Source: Datisca glomerata
Lineage: Eukaryota; Streptophyta; Magnoliopsida; Cucurbitales; Datiscaceae
Length of the DNA stretch: 64,000 nt
Reading direction: 5' to 3'
Assembly (NCBI GenBank): GCA_003255025.1
Contig: QANY01005678.1
Coordinates: 74,703-138,702, forward strand
Shown here: in pieces, positions 10,480 to 23,000 of the stretch
Numbering within the stretch: the stretch's first letter is position 1
Layout: each line of letters starts with the position of its first letter
Position numbers and translations under genes: made by a program
Notes under the pieces: generated by a model
What the model was told of the DNA's origin: nothing
Databases searched by the model: none
The model's input: only the letters and a program-made list of their open reading frames with translations

Positions 10480-13400
10480 TTACTGCTCGATTGATCGAAG
10501 CTCCCAGTTACCTTCGCCATCGATAAGCCTTAATTCCACGGAATGGAATGGTATTAGAGCAGGACGCTGCAATGCCAAAGAATATGCAAGATTGTAAGTA
10601 CAAATGGTACCGCAGAGAACTTGTTTTGGAACTATAATGGAACTCATTAATACTAACGAAAAGCCAAAGAAAGACTGCAGCTTAAGATGTACATTAAATT
10701 CAAACAAATCGTAATATTAAGTTATAAAGCTGTTTTGAAACAGTAAATCACATCACGATCTAGGTAGAATTTATCGTTACGAACAAGAATCCAAACGAAG
10801 ACAGTTGAAAAACCCAACTCAATCACTCCTTAAGACCTCGGTGTTGAGGGGTACTATGGCCTTTTAACCAGCACAGTAGGGGCGAAGTCAGGCGACGTGA
10901 ACAAAAGTAATAGAGATGGTACCCATAAAATCGAGCTAGTTCTAATACTATGTAAAGAAAACAGCCTACTATTACAGTTTCTACTATCTTAGTGAAGTAA
11001 GAGCAGTAATGCAGTACTAACCTGTGATGAAGTAACCACTGTGATGCCCACTCCCTTAGCAAGCCTATAAAGGTGTTCTTCGACATCAATACTTGTCGCG
11101 CTGTCATTAGAATACGTAAACCAAATGTCCGTGTCATTAGAATGAATTAAAAGACAAACTTATTTAAGAAATAGATAAGGAGTCACACGTACTTGGTGCA
11201 CTCATCAAGGATGCCAAACGTTGGCTTGTGAAAAAACAAGCGTGCCTTCAGAAGACATAGTCATGTCCACAACCAATAATATTCTTCAGTATAATTTTTT
11301 TAATATATTATTGTCTAAAATAAGCAAGCAGTGAATATTATATACTGATTACACTTCAACTCACCATGCCTAATCTCTGTTGTTCTCCAAGGGAAAGAGT
11401 GTCTTCCCAATTCAAGTTTGCATCCCAACCACCTTCCTCTCTTTCCAGAAGATAATTTAATCGAACATTTTCAAGAATGGTTCTCAAATGCTTATCCAGT
11501 ATGTTTGGATTGTCAGCAGATTCTTGACCTGAATGAATATAATCAAAATTCTCAATACAAAAAGGGTCAAAACTGTAAAGTAAAACAAAGCTTTTTTCTT
11601 TTATTTAGAGTAGGTTGATACCCCCAAAGAGCAGCTAAAAGAGATATTTCCATAATTTCCTTTTGTTAGCGATGAAGAGTGGATATCTCGAGGAAAGGCC
11701 AACAAACATTGAATTTTGCAAGGAGATAAATAATCATATATTGCTTGAGAACCGTAGGTTCCTGTGAAGAAGATCACAGCTATATACTCATTGAGAACCA
11801 TCAGCCATACGAAAGCTTTTGTCTTAGAAGGACCCTCAACTTGCGTTTGGTAAGAGCGAAATGCTGAAATTTCAATAGTTCCTCGCATGATTGTAGACTT
11901 TTGGTGGACATTTCAGATTCTAAGCATCAAAATGGGCTTTTACTTGCAAGGAGTTTCTTAGCTATCCATTTTCCTTTTGTACTCTCCAAGGGAGACTGTA
12001 ATTTATACAACTTTGACGAGGATTTCTTATCCTCCTATAACTTGTGTTATATTTTTGCAGATAATACTTTCTTATCCCAAAACAAAAAGAAAATGTAAGT
12101 TTATGCTATTGCTTAAAAGACAACAGCTAGTAACAATTGGAAAGATAAGCATATATGGACTTCCATCAAAGATCATGCTCCAGAAAGTTTTAATGCATCA
12201 ACATGATATCACCACCCCGAATGTAAATCAATTCTTTGAGCTAAAAGCATAAATTGATTTCACTTGTATAGAAGCTTACCTTTTCCATACAACTTTAATG
12301 ACCTCAGCTCTGCTTCTTCACGAGAGAGAGGATATATTATTTGATCTCTCAAAGTTCCGAGGCACGTATATGGTCGCTGAGGAACGTAGAAGATACTGCA
12401 GGATGATTGATCATGTATATTTTGTGATGGCCTAGTGAGTGTCCCGCTCGCAATTGGCCAAAGACCTCTAAGGACTCTGAAAACAGAACTCTTCCCACTC
12501 CCATTTGGACCTTAAAATTTAAAGTTCTGTCAAAACAAAATTTTCCAAACTAAAATAGATCACAAAAAGAATAGTTCACTAACCAGTGACAAGCAGGCTT
12601 TTGTCCGGAACTATATCATATGTCAATTTCCTAGCCAACAATTTCTGCGCTGGGGTTATGATATCCACCTCAGAGAAGGATATAGCATCTCCAGAGTGAA
12701 GGTCTCTCCCTTTGGATGGTAATAAAATATCTGATACTCCGTCCCCTAATATGCCAAGCAACTTCATTAAAATGACAATATGGGTTATCGAACAGAAGAA
12801 TTTCTTTCAGGAATACTTCATCAGTGATTCATTCAGTAAACCAGTCACCACACAATAGGAACTCAACAGAGATGCATGAACCAAAAGTCTGAGATTAAAT
12901 TGCCTGACATGGTTCACATCACAAAACAGTAAAATACTGAGAGAAAACAAAACATAGAGCGTAGCTCAATCTATAGCACAAACACCATTGCCTTAATGTA
13001 GCACGCCTATGCTGTCATTACTCATACTGGTAGAGAAATTATTTTAAACTAGTCTATTATTTAATGGTACACTCATAAGATACTAATCATCCTATGCAGC
13101 ATCTAACAAAAAACAACCTAACTGAAAACTGGATGGCTTTAGTATTTGAATGACAAAGACAGGAATTTCATTGCTTCACAGTTCCAACTGTTAAATCAAA
13201 TCAAGTACGTCACCCTCTGTACATGTAGTGCTCTCAGATTTAATCACAATACCTTGAAACGTCAAATTTCATCTTTACCATGTCAACCCTCAGACTATGC
13301 AGCTTTTGTCATGCACTCCAAACTCAATACTATTATCATAAATAGATATTGTATTTTCATATATATACTTATTAAATTAGATTGGAAACTTAGAGGATAA

Positions 13401-13974
13401 ATCCTCTAGAGAACCTAAAAATAACATTGTAGAAACTTACAACATCTTTTCAATTAAAGAGGACAAAATAAATGAATATTCCTGAACTGTTTTGTATCGG
13501 AGGTCAGAAACCAGAAGTTAAAACATCCATTCTCGATCTTGGATATGTCTTGGCCTACTTTTGCAACATTGAGATGACATGACACAAGCAAAACAAACTT
13601 CAACTTTTTTTCAAGAATGTCAGGCAGGAATAAATTGTTTTATTCACCAATATCAACTAATTCAAAGATAGTTCTTCCATGGTCAAAATGAAAACAATAA
13701 TCTAAAGCTATAATTCACTACAAATTCAAAAGAGTGAGAGATTCAGGTCATCCCAGTGATACGTTTGCAACAAAATTGAGTAGAAATAGGTACCAGACTG
13801 TGCTGCATCTAGAAGCTCTTCAAGCTCAAATATTCTATTGATGCCACCAGAAAGCTCCAGGAACTTTCTATGCAATTCAAGAATGTCGCCAAAAGCTAAA
13901 AAGCTTTGAGATACAACAGATGCTAAGAACCGCAGTGCATGCGCCAGCTCACCTAGAAGACCCATAGTGAGTGC

Positions 13975-14045
<71 letters not shown>

Positions 14046-17000
14046 GCTCCCTGGATAACAATAAAATCTCACCCTGAGTTGAAGTCAATGCTCGGTCACC
14101 CCTATGTTCCATTGCATATAACAAGCTCAACCCCCAAGTAACATTATGAGGGAGTTGCTTTGTGATAAAATCATCCAGTATGCCGAAAAGCCATTTCTTC
14201 TTTAAATGCAACGAGGAATGTTCAAGAAGTTCCCCAAATCTTGACTCAACCAGCTGTTCAACATAAAAAAAATTACTTCTAGAGAAGTAGATGAGCATAT
14301 TTTTCAGAAGTGATACACAAGTAAGATCTCCCATACAAAACAATGATGAATCCAGTGAACAAACATCTACTAGTTAACCTACGAAATCTGTCATGATAAC
14401 TATTCTAGATATGAAGATATTGAATTCAGCCTGTGAACCCATGCCTTGTTGTCACTTGTCAGACCTACCACTTTCTCCTAAACTGGTTGCAGATTCTAAT
14501 TATTTGGACTTCATAACAGCTCAAACAAGTCGTGTAGGAACCTGGGAGAGGTGCAAAAAATGGATTTAAATGCCCTAAAGAAAATTTATGTTTATATTGG
14601 CTTGTTCGATAACAAAAGTTGATTTAACTATAGAACTCAATAACGATCATGTATAAGTATAGTACCAAAATACAGACCTTTTTTCTTTGTCGATAAAGTA
14701 TAAATGTATTATTGCCAATAACAAAAAACTGAGAAAGGGTAATTACAACCCAAGTATCGGGCCCTGTAAGATGAAAGAAAAGGTCTACTAACCAAGATTT
14801 GGAAACTTCGGAAAAAGGGACCCAATCCACTATCTAAGAGTAAATATAAACAATTTAAGAACTGTCTACTGAGAAGGAAAGAACCCTAAAAATCCTATAA
14901 TTTCTCTCCCTCCAAATAGACGAGAAAAAGAGCCAAACGAAATAACTTTTCAGAACCCAAAACACTTAAAAGAGTGCTGGTAAAGGTTTGATAAAGAACA
15001 AAACTTTTAACATCTGAGGGCATCACCCACTGCATACCCAAACTTTCCTTCAGCAATTGACAACTGCAAGAACTAGAAGTTCAAAGAAAATACTGACTTT
15101 TTTTATAGGAAACAGAAAATATATATTAATAACTAAAAAAGAGTACAAGAGCAGGATTTGGAGGATGAGTAATCCACCAAAAACTGAAAACTAAACAGAA
15201 CAAGAACAAAACAGATACTGAAATGCAATATTACACACAGCTACATCCATAACAAATTCCAATAATTAAAAAAAAAAAGACAAAGGGGTATCTTTAAAAA
15301 ATTTTGACTTTGACGACCAAGAAGAAGCCAAAAGAATAATTTTCTTCCATAAAATAGATTCATCAGCAACTGTGTTTTCAAAAATTCTTCCATTTCTCTC
15401 AAGCCAAAGGACCCAAAATACTGCAAAGACCGCATGATACCACAAACCATTGTTCTTTTTATTTCCACCACCGAAATCCAATCTAATCAACATCTCCACT
15501 GAGCAAGGCTTCACCCAGCTTAGATCAAACAACAACAACAACCGATTCCATAATGAAGAAGCTAAAGGACAATGCAAAAAAAGATGGTTTGAACTCTCAA
15601 AGTTACTTTTGCACAAAACGCACCAAGGAGATAAGCACATATAAGGTCTTCTCTTTTGAAGTGTGTCAGCAGTACTTAACTTTCCCAATACTAACAGCCA
15701 TAAAAAACTTTTAACTTTGGAAGGAGAACAAGATTTCCATACTAGAGGAAAATGAAAGGATTGATGGGAATCTACATCATTAGAAATGAAATGCATAAAG
15801 GATTTACAATAGAAAACCCCTGATTTGTCAAATGCCCACACCCTTTTGTCCATTACTTCAAAATTAAAAGAACAAGAGTTGACCAAGGACAACAAATTAA
15901 GATACTCTCATATTTCTGAATCAGTAAGGTTTCTTTTAAAGGATAAATTCCAAGAGAGTGGAGAATAAGAAAAAATCAAGTCTCCAACTTTATTAGTATG
16001 GTTCAAAGAGATTAAAAAAGGCTTGGAAAAGAAGCAGAAAAAGCCGTATCACCCAACCATCTATCTTCTCAGAATTTAATTTTCTTACCATCACCTAAGT
16101 TTAGAGAAACTCTATTGAGAAAAGACTCAAGTCCTCTAGAAATAAACTTCGAAGGTTTTTTAAAAGAACCACTGACCACCTTATTAGACTCCCATCCGTT
16201 GGAATGAGTACCGTAAATGCTTTTGATAACAGAAACCCACAAAGAATCATTTTCCAAAGGAAACCTCCAAAGCCACTTCCCTAAAAGTGTTTTATTCCTA
16301 GACAAAAGATTCCCTATGCCCAACCCACCTAGATCCTTGCTTTTAATAACCTCTCCCCATCTAACTAAGTGATCTTTTCTCCCTTCCTCAACATCCTCCC
16401 AAAAAAATCTCTCATCAATCTTTCTAAGATGCTAGCTACTTTCGGTGGTAATCTAAAAATGGACATGTAATAAATAGGGATACTTCTCAAAACAGCTTGT
16501 ATCAAAACTAACCTGCCTCCTCTAGAAAACAGCCTTTTTTTTTCACCCATCCAATCTTTTTTTCATCTTCTCAATAACCGGATTCCAAAATTACAAGGAA
16601 TTGGGATTACCTCCAAGAGGGAGGCCTCCCACACCACATCATACAATGTTGGCAAACTCGTTCAAGACTAGATTATTAACGTTAATCCCTGCCACAACAC
16701 ACTTCTCTAAATTAATTTTCAATCCGGAGAGAGAACAAAACAATTTAACTGTGTTCATCAAATTTTCAAACCCCTCTTTACTGTTAGGGATAAAAAAGAT
16801 AGTATCATCTGCAAATTGCAAATGAGACACATCTAATCTATTTCTTCCTATTTTAAAACCCTCTAAAACATCATTATCTATACCTCTCGAAACCAATCTG
16901 CTTAAAACATCGACCACTAATATAAATAAAAAAGGAGATATGGGGTCCCCTTGTCTCAAGCCTCTAGAACCTTTAAATTTTCCTCTAGGTCTCCCATTAA

Positions 17001-20000
17001 TAATCACTGAAAAATTGACTGAGTTCAAATAACCCTTAATCCATTTTCTCCAAATCACTCCAAAACCCTTTTTCTCTAAAGACTAAATCAATAAAATTCC
17101 AATTCACATGATCATAAACTTTTTCGAAGTCAATTTTGAAGACAATTCCTTCCTTTTTGTTACTTCTATAATCTTCAATAATCTCATTTGCCACCAGCAC
17201 CATGTCCAAAATTTGCCTATCTCTAACAAAAGCCCATTGATTTGTAGAAACAGTTTCCTCCAAAACTTATCTTAATCTAGCAGCCAACACATTTGCCAGG
17301 ATCGTGTAAATGTTGCAAACTAAGCTTATAGGTCTGAATTCAACCAATCTCATTGCTTTTAATTTCTTTGGGATTAAGCAAATGAAAGTTGCATTGTTAC
17401 ATGCATTCACCACTCTATTACTGTGAAATTCATGAAAGACTTTCATCACATCCAACTTGAGAATATCCCAACACTCTTGAAAAATAGTCATTGTGAAGCC
17501 ATCAAGACCTAGTGATTTATCTCTATCGCATTCCATAACTGCCATTTTGACCTCTTGTTATTCTATGAAACATCTTTGAGTTATTCTCCCAATCCTTAAT
17601 CCAATCAATTTTTGCCTTCCAAAGATATGACCTTCTCCAATCTTAGTTTTAACTCATCCCTCTCTAATCTTAGCTCCAGAGTACCATGATCTAAAATCTC
17701 CTTATCATCTAGCTCCTTAATTATGGAAATGATAGCCCTTTTTTCAAAACCTATGTTTCCAAACACCACTTTATTCCATTCTCTGAAAATCTTTTTCAAA
17801 TGATCAAGCTTCCTTGCAAATTTATATCCTTCCCATCTAAAGTTTTGAGGCTCCTCCCACCATCTTCTAACACAATCTTTGAAAGTATCATGATTTAGCC
17901 ATGACTCGGAGTATGTCTGCCCAGCCAGGCTAGCGCAAGTGGTAAGAGTGAACTTGGGTCTTGTGCCCTAAGGCCCCATGTTTGACCCTGAACTCCAACC
18001 CGGCAAGGCTCATTTTGGACCCATCCAGGAGGCCCCTAACCGGGGAGGTGAAATGATTGCCACCCGCCCATCGACGCACCTCTGGTAATTCACCAAGCAT
18101 ACCACAAGTGGGGAATCAAACATGGGGCCTTAGGGCACAAGACCAAAGTTCACCCTTACCACTTGCGCTAGCCTGGCTGGGCAGACATACTCTGAGTCTG
18201 AGTCTGACTTGCTAATCTCCAATTACCTAATGACTCCAACAAGTTTTCCCATCTCTAACTTAGGGCCATATAAAACCTTCACATACCTTCAGGTTGCAAT
18301 TATGGAAGGCCAGATGACAGAATCGACTAGCACTCAATAACTTAGGTTAAAACTGTTTTACTTTCCATGTCGCCTGATAATTTTGTTTGGTGCAACTTGG
18401 GTTAGAGAAAATTATAAACATTCATCTCATTATTACATCGTTAAAAGCTTGCTATTGCATGTCAAAATGACGCAGTGTCCGCAAAAACTAAAACCAATAA
18501 CCCTATTGGGAATCCGTACAGTACAAGTGGCTAGGTTCAGAAATCTTACAGCTTTTTCTCGAGCACCACCCCCAAAGAAAGCAACAGACTCAGCATGACT
18601 ACGCAGTCTTTCATGCATGAACCTGATTATGAATGATGTAGAAAGTCAGGATGCACTTGACATCTACAATATATATACAACGACCAAAAGAAACTTACCT
18701 AAAGGTTCCTTCAAGTTGTTGCTCTTGGCTAGCCAGATCACCAAAATCAGGAGTAACTGTTCTTAGAAAACCCAAACCTAACAACATATAAGCATACAAT
18801 ATGCCAACTCCCCTCCGACCTGTTAATAGCTTCATTCTCCAAGTGAACCTTGAAAGATCAGCAGTAAATAAGATGATATTACTTCAAAAGGAAAAGAGCT
18901 AGATAAGACCTACTTCAAGCCCTTGGTGACTGAAGCACTCACCATAGAATGTCCACAGATGGCTTTACCATTCCAGTAACCAGTCCTGACAACTCAGAAG
19001 TTAACTTCTCCAGGTCATGGGTTATCCTCTGATCAGCATCAACAGTTTTGTTCGACATGTGGAAGACCTAAGGGAGAAGCAATTGAAACAAATTGTTGAG
19101 ATCTTAATTAAAGATAAATAGCTTTTTTGGCAATCATCGTGAACAAGCTAAACATGTTCTTAAAACATTTTGTTAAAATTCTTCCTATATCATTTAAAAT
19201 AATTATGATCTCATCAGAACAGGCAATACCAACAAAGCACACACTTATATTTACATGTTCCGTTACAAGCTGAAATGATAATGAATAGTCCAACTTCAAT
19301 CACTTCAAAGCTAATACCTTGTAAAATGCATTGTTGCGCAAGTAGTTTTTCAGTAAATGTTGAGTCAAACGAATCCTCCATCCAAGAGCCAGCCTCGAAG
19401 TCAAGTGCCTGTCATACCAAACACAAAACCTCAGAGAAATGATTTTGATTATAATTCCATATTCCCTTAAGATTAAATGTGAATATCTCCCCTCCCATAC
19501 TATAAAGAATCAAAATATCAGAAGCACAAAACTAAAATTTCTTATGGCTAGACCAAGCGGAAAGTTATTTATGAATGAGATCTCTGATTATAAATTCAGG
19601 AGCATTATTAAGATGCACATTAAGGCACAGTATATTAAAGGAAGATTAGGATATTAATGAGACAGAAGACACAGCATTGAGATTAGTTTCCTAAAGGAAT
19701 TGGGTGGCATTAGTTTTCCGAAGCATTAGACCCAGCATTAAGACCAAACAGTGACATCATGAGATTTGAATTAGAAAAGAGAGGAATTAACTATTTATGA
19801 AACAGTGACATCATGAGATTTAAATTAGAAATCTCGACTAAAGATAGATGTTGCTTAAAAGGTCGATGCAAATTTGATAGCAACATCATACTGGATGTAG
19901 AAAAGGTGGTAAAAATAAAATGTTAAGTAACTTATCTATTTTAAAAGCTCAACCCATTAGTTAAGCTAAAAAAGTAACTTTTAAAACAGACAAGTTACTT

Positions 20001-23000
20001 AACATTTTATTTTTACCGCCTTTTCTACATCCAGTATGATGTTGCTATCAAATTTGCTTCGACCTTTTAAGCAACATCTTTCTGATATTGTAAATGGTGT
20101 ATCATATTATCTACCATCACGTGCATGTAGGACATTGACATAAAAGGCAATTCTATGACTAGGATAGAAACATGAACTTTTACTCGACTAAAGATAGACT
20201 ATACTTCTCTGGCCAAGACAAAGTTCAGAATGTCAAAACAAGAAAACTATGCCTTCTGATATTTAGTGAATACAGCTCCAGTTGTTATACCAATTTTAGG
20301 CTGTAAATACCTTTTTCTTGTTTGTTGTGATCGCCCTTTTACATGAGAGAGCATGCTCTCAAGAGCTCCCCACAAAGCATTAACTTCTCAAAGAGTCATG
20401 ACTTCGAAGGCTCTGCTAATTATGTCTTTCCAAAATTTATCCCAAAGACGTTGAAAACCTCTATAATGTTGGGGGGGTAGTATTACTACGCCAATGGTAC
20501 TTACACAGTTCCAAGACAATATTTTTTATCAAGTACTGATACAGGAACTTAAATTACCTTAGGGACGGTGCAACGAACGAAGATGCAGCACTCTGAAGGA
20601 TACTGACGCCAATTAACCGAGTAAAAGAGGCTTTATCCTGCTCCAATACATACTTTACTGTGGTACCTGTTTATACCAGAGGGCCTTCAATAATAAGAGC
20701 TAATATATCAAATTATCTAAACTTCAGCAAGAAAGAAGAGTTAACCATTCAATGAGGCAATGCGATCTGAGATCCACGTTCTAGATACGACTAGAAAAGC
20801 AACTGCGAGTAGTTGTGCTCCTTGTTTATCAAGTACTGTGGGCACCTAATAAATAAGCAGTCTAAAGGTTAGAATGTACCAGACACCCCATCATAATTCT
20901 CAAAAGAGTATGGAGACTTTCCTATCAGAATCAATTATGCACTAGAGAGGTGGCCCTGTGAGGATTAATCTCAAGGTCCTCCCAACTTTAAGTTGAGATC
21001 CTGAGCTATCTGAGCTATGTATGAGGTAGGGCACTATAAAGCTTGAACAAGTCAGAAGAAAGTCCTGAGCTACTTCAAATCTTATATTGCATTTTTTTAT
21101 GTAGTGAAACTTCGGCATAGATCAGTACATTCTTATTTGATACATTAGTCAAATCAAGTTCAGTTAATCACATTCTTCAACATAAAAGATATAAAATACT
21201 CTGTACTCACCAGTACTTTGACCATGGCAGCCACTCTCAGTGGCAATACTCTTGGAGTCCCCTTAAGTTGTGGAATAACTGGCAACCTAACAGTGTTATC
21301 CGGAGGAGGAGAGGCTGCTATCACCCTTGGTTTGTACAATTGCGGATCTGACTTTGAGAATCCAGAAGCCTAAGCAAAAATATCCTATGAGTTTCATTCA
21401 TGTGAAAATAGAGCCAAAGCAAATTTGGGTCCATCACAAGAAAATTTTGTGAATTTTCAGACCTTCCCAGTCCTGGTAAATGCTTGTTGAACAGCTATTG
21501 CATCATTCCGGCGTTCTGCTCCAGAAGGTCCCATTGGATTGATCCCCACCTGGGGAAGGTCATCCCTGTAGTAATCATGAAAGTCGATCAAAAGCTATTT
21601 TCTGAAGCCAACAACAAAATAGAGAGATCAACCAAAATTTTAACCTCTTATAATGGACACTCCAGCCTCCTTCACCATCCAGGGACAAGACAACATCATG
21701 AAATGCAACTAAAGCCGGACGATGTGATATAGTTATGCATGATGTTCCCATATCTCTAACTTTTGCACAAAACCGTTCCTCCATATCAGTTGTGACAGCA
21801 CTAGTGCACTCATCAAGAATTGCAAACTTAGGCTTGTGATAGAACAGTCTGGCCATTCCCAACCTTTGTTGCTCACCAAGAGACAGTTCATCACCCCAGT
21901 TTATCTCTTGCTCAAGTGGGTAACGGTCAAGTAGGTAGTCGAGGTCGACCTTCAAAACAAAAGCACAGAATCTCATCATGAATAAGGTTAAGAACATGGT
22001 ATATATTATTGAGAAGACGTGAACAGGATAGCAACTTTACATTTTTCAACAGCTCCACCATCCCGTCGCGAGTGAGAGGTTCAGCCTCTTGATCTGCAGT
22101 GAGCGGATATATTAACTGGTCCCGAAGTGTTCCAACAGCAGTATATGGTCTTTGAGGTACGTAGAAAATTTCCTTATTCAGATCTGAACCAACCCCAGGT
22201 TTGACAATATGGCCAGAAACCAGCGGCCAAAGACCGCCTAGTACTCTGAAAAGGGAGCTTTTTCCACTACCATTTGGACCTTCAGCAGAATCAACATCAA
22301 GTTGTCAGGAACATGATTAAAGGATATTCTGAAGTTAATGACAGATATTAGATACAAGCAATTGCAAAAAACTTCAACCCCTGTAAGTCCATCCTTTGTT
22401 AAGGATTCCTAAAAATGATCGACCTTAACTAGTCTTTAAATATAAACAGATCTGATGAATTCTGTGACCTAGTCAAAGTCATTGATATTATTTTCAAAAT
22501 TTGCATTTGTGAAAATAGAATTTGCAGAAAGCATGATGCAAACATATGTCAAACAGATGCAAACATATGTCAAACAGATTTTCCGGTAATCCAAAAACCC
22601 TACAGCATGTTACAAACATGTGACCGAAGCAAGCAACATGGATGTACATACAATAAAATTATAAGGGGACATGCAACCCAAACTTGCTGGAGATTACTAC
22701 TAACCTAAGCTTGTGACCCAACTAAAGGTGTTGAAAAATATGATCGAGAACTCATTCTTCTTGATTCTAACAGGGAAATAATGCCAAAGGGAAGATACAA
22801 AAGTACATTAATGAGCAACGAGTTATGATAAAACATGAAGATAATTTACAAAAATAACGTAGAAGTACACCATCTGGGTAGAAGAATACCTGTTATTAGA
22901 AGATTAGATCCTGACTCAACCCTAAGAGTCAAATTATCCACCAAGACATTACCACTTGGCGTAACAACCTGCAAAAAACATGCAATATAAGAACATCGAC

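Larger units (their letters stand above)
10480..20845 (-). other. ABCD1: ABCD1 second half: TMD2 and NBD2
   Basis: Exons 12-19 encode membrane domain 2, including [19 protein letters not shown], the EAA-like loop [12 protein letters not shown] and [15 protein letters not shown]. Exons 20-25 encode NBD2: [16 protein letters not shown], Walker [10 protein letters not shown] (about 1131), [20 protein letters not shown], signature [12 protein letters not shown] across the exon 22/23 junction, Walker [11 protein letters not shown], and the final [12 protein letters not shown], where the switch His is replaced by Gln as in plant homologues. Confidence 0.93.

Noticed and set aside
13726..14343. 205-aa ORF spanning ABCD1 exons 18 and 19
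   Set aside because: It reads through intron 18, where the GA microsatellite keeps the frame open as a Ser-Leu run; both exon edges have good splice sites and family homology stops there.
18061..18130. Spacer of the palindrome as a tRNA gene
   Set aside because: It lacks an acceptor stem; only the arms have box A and box B-like motifs.
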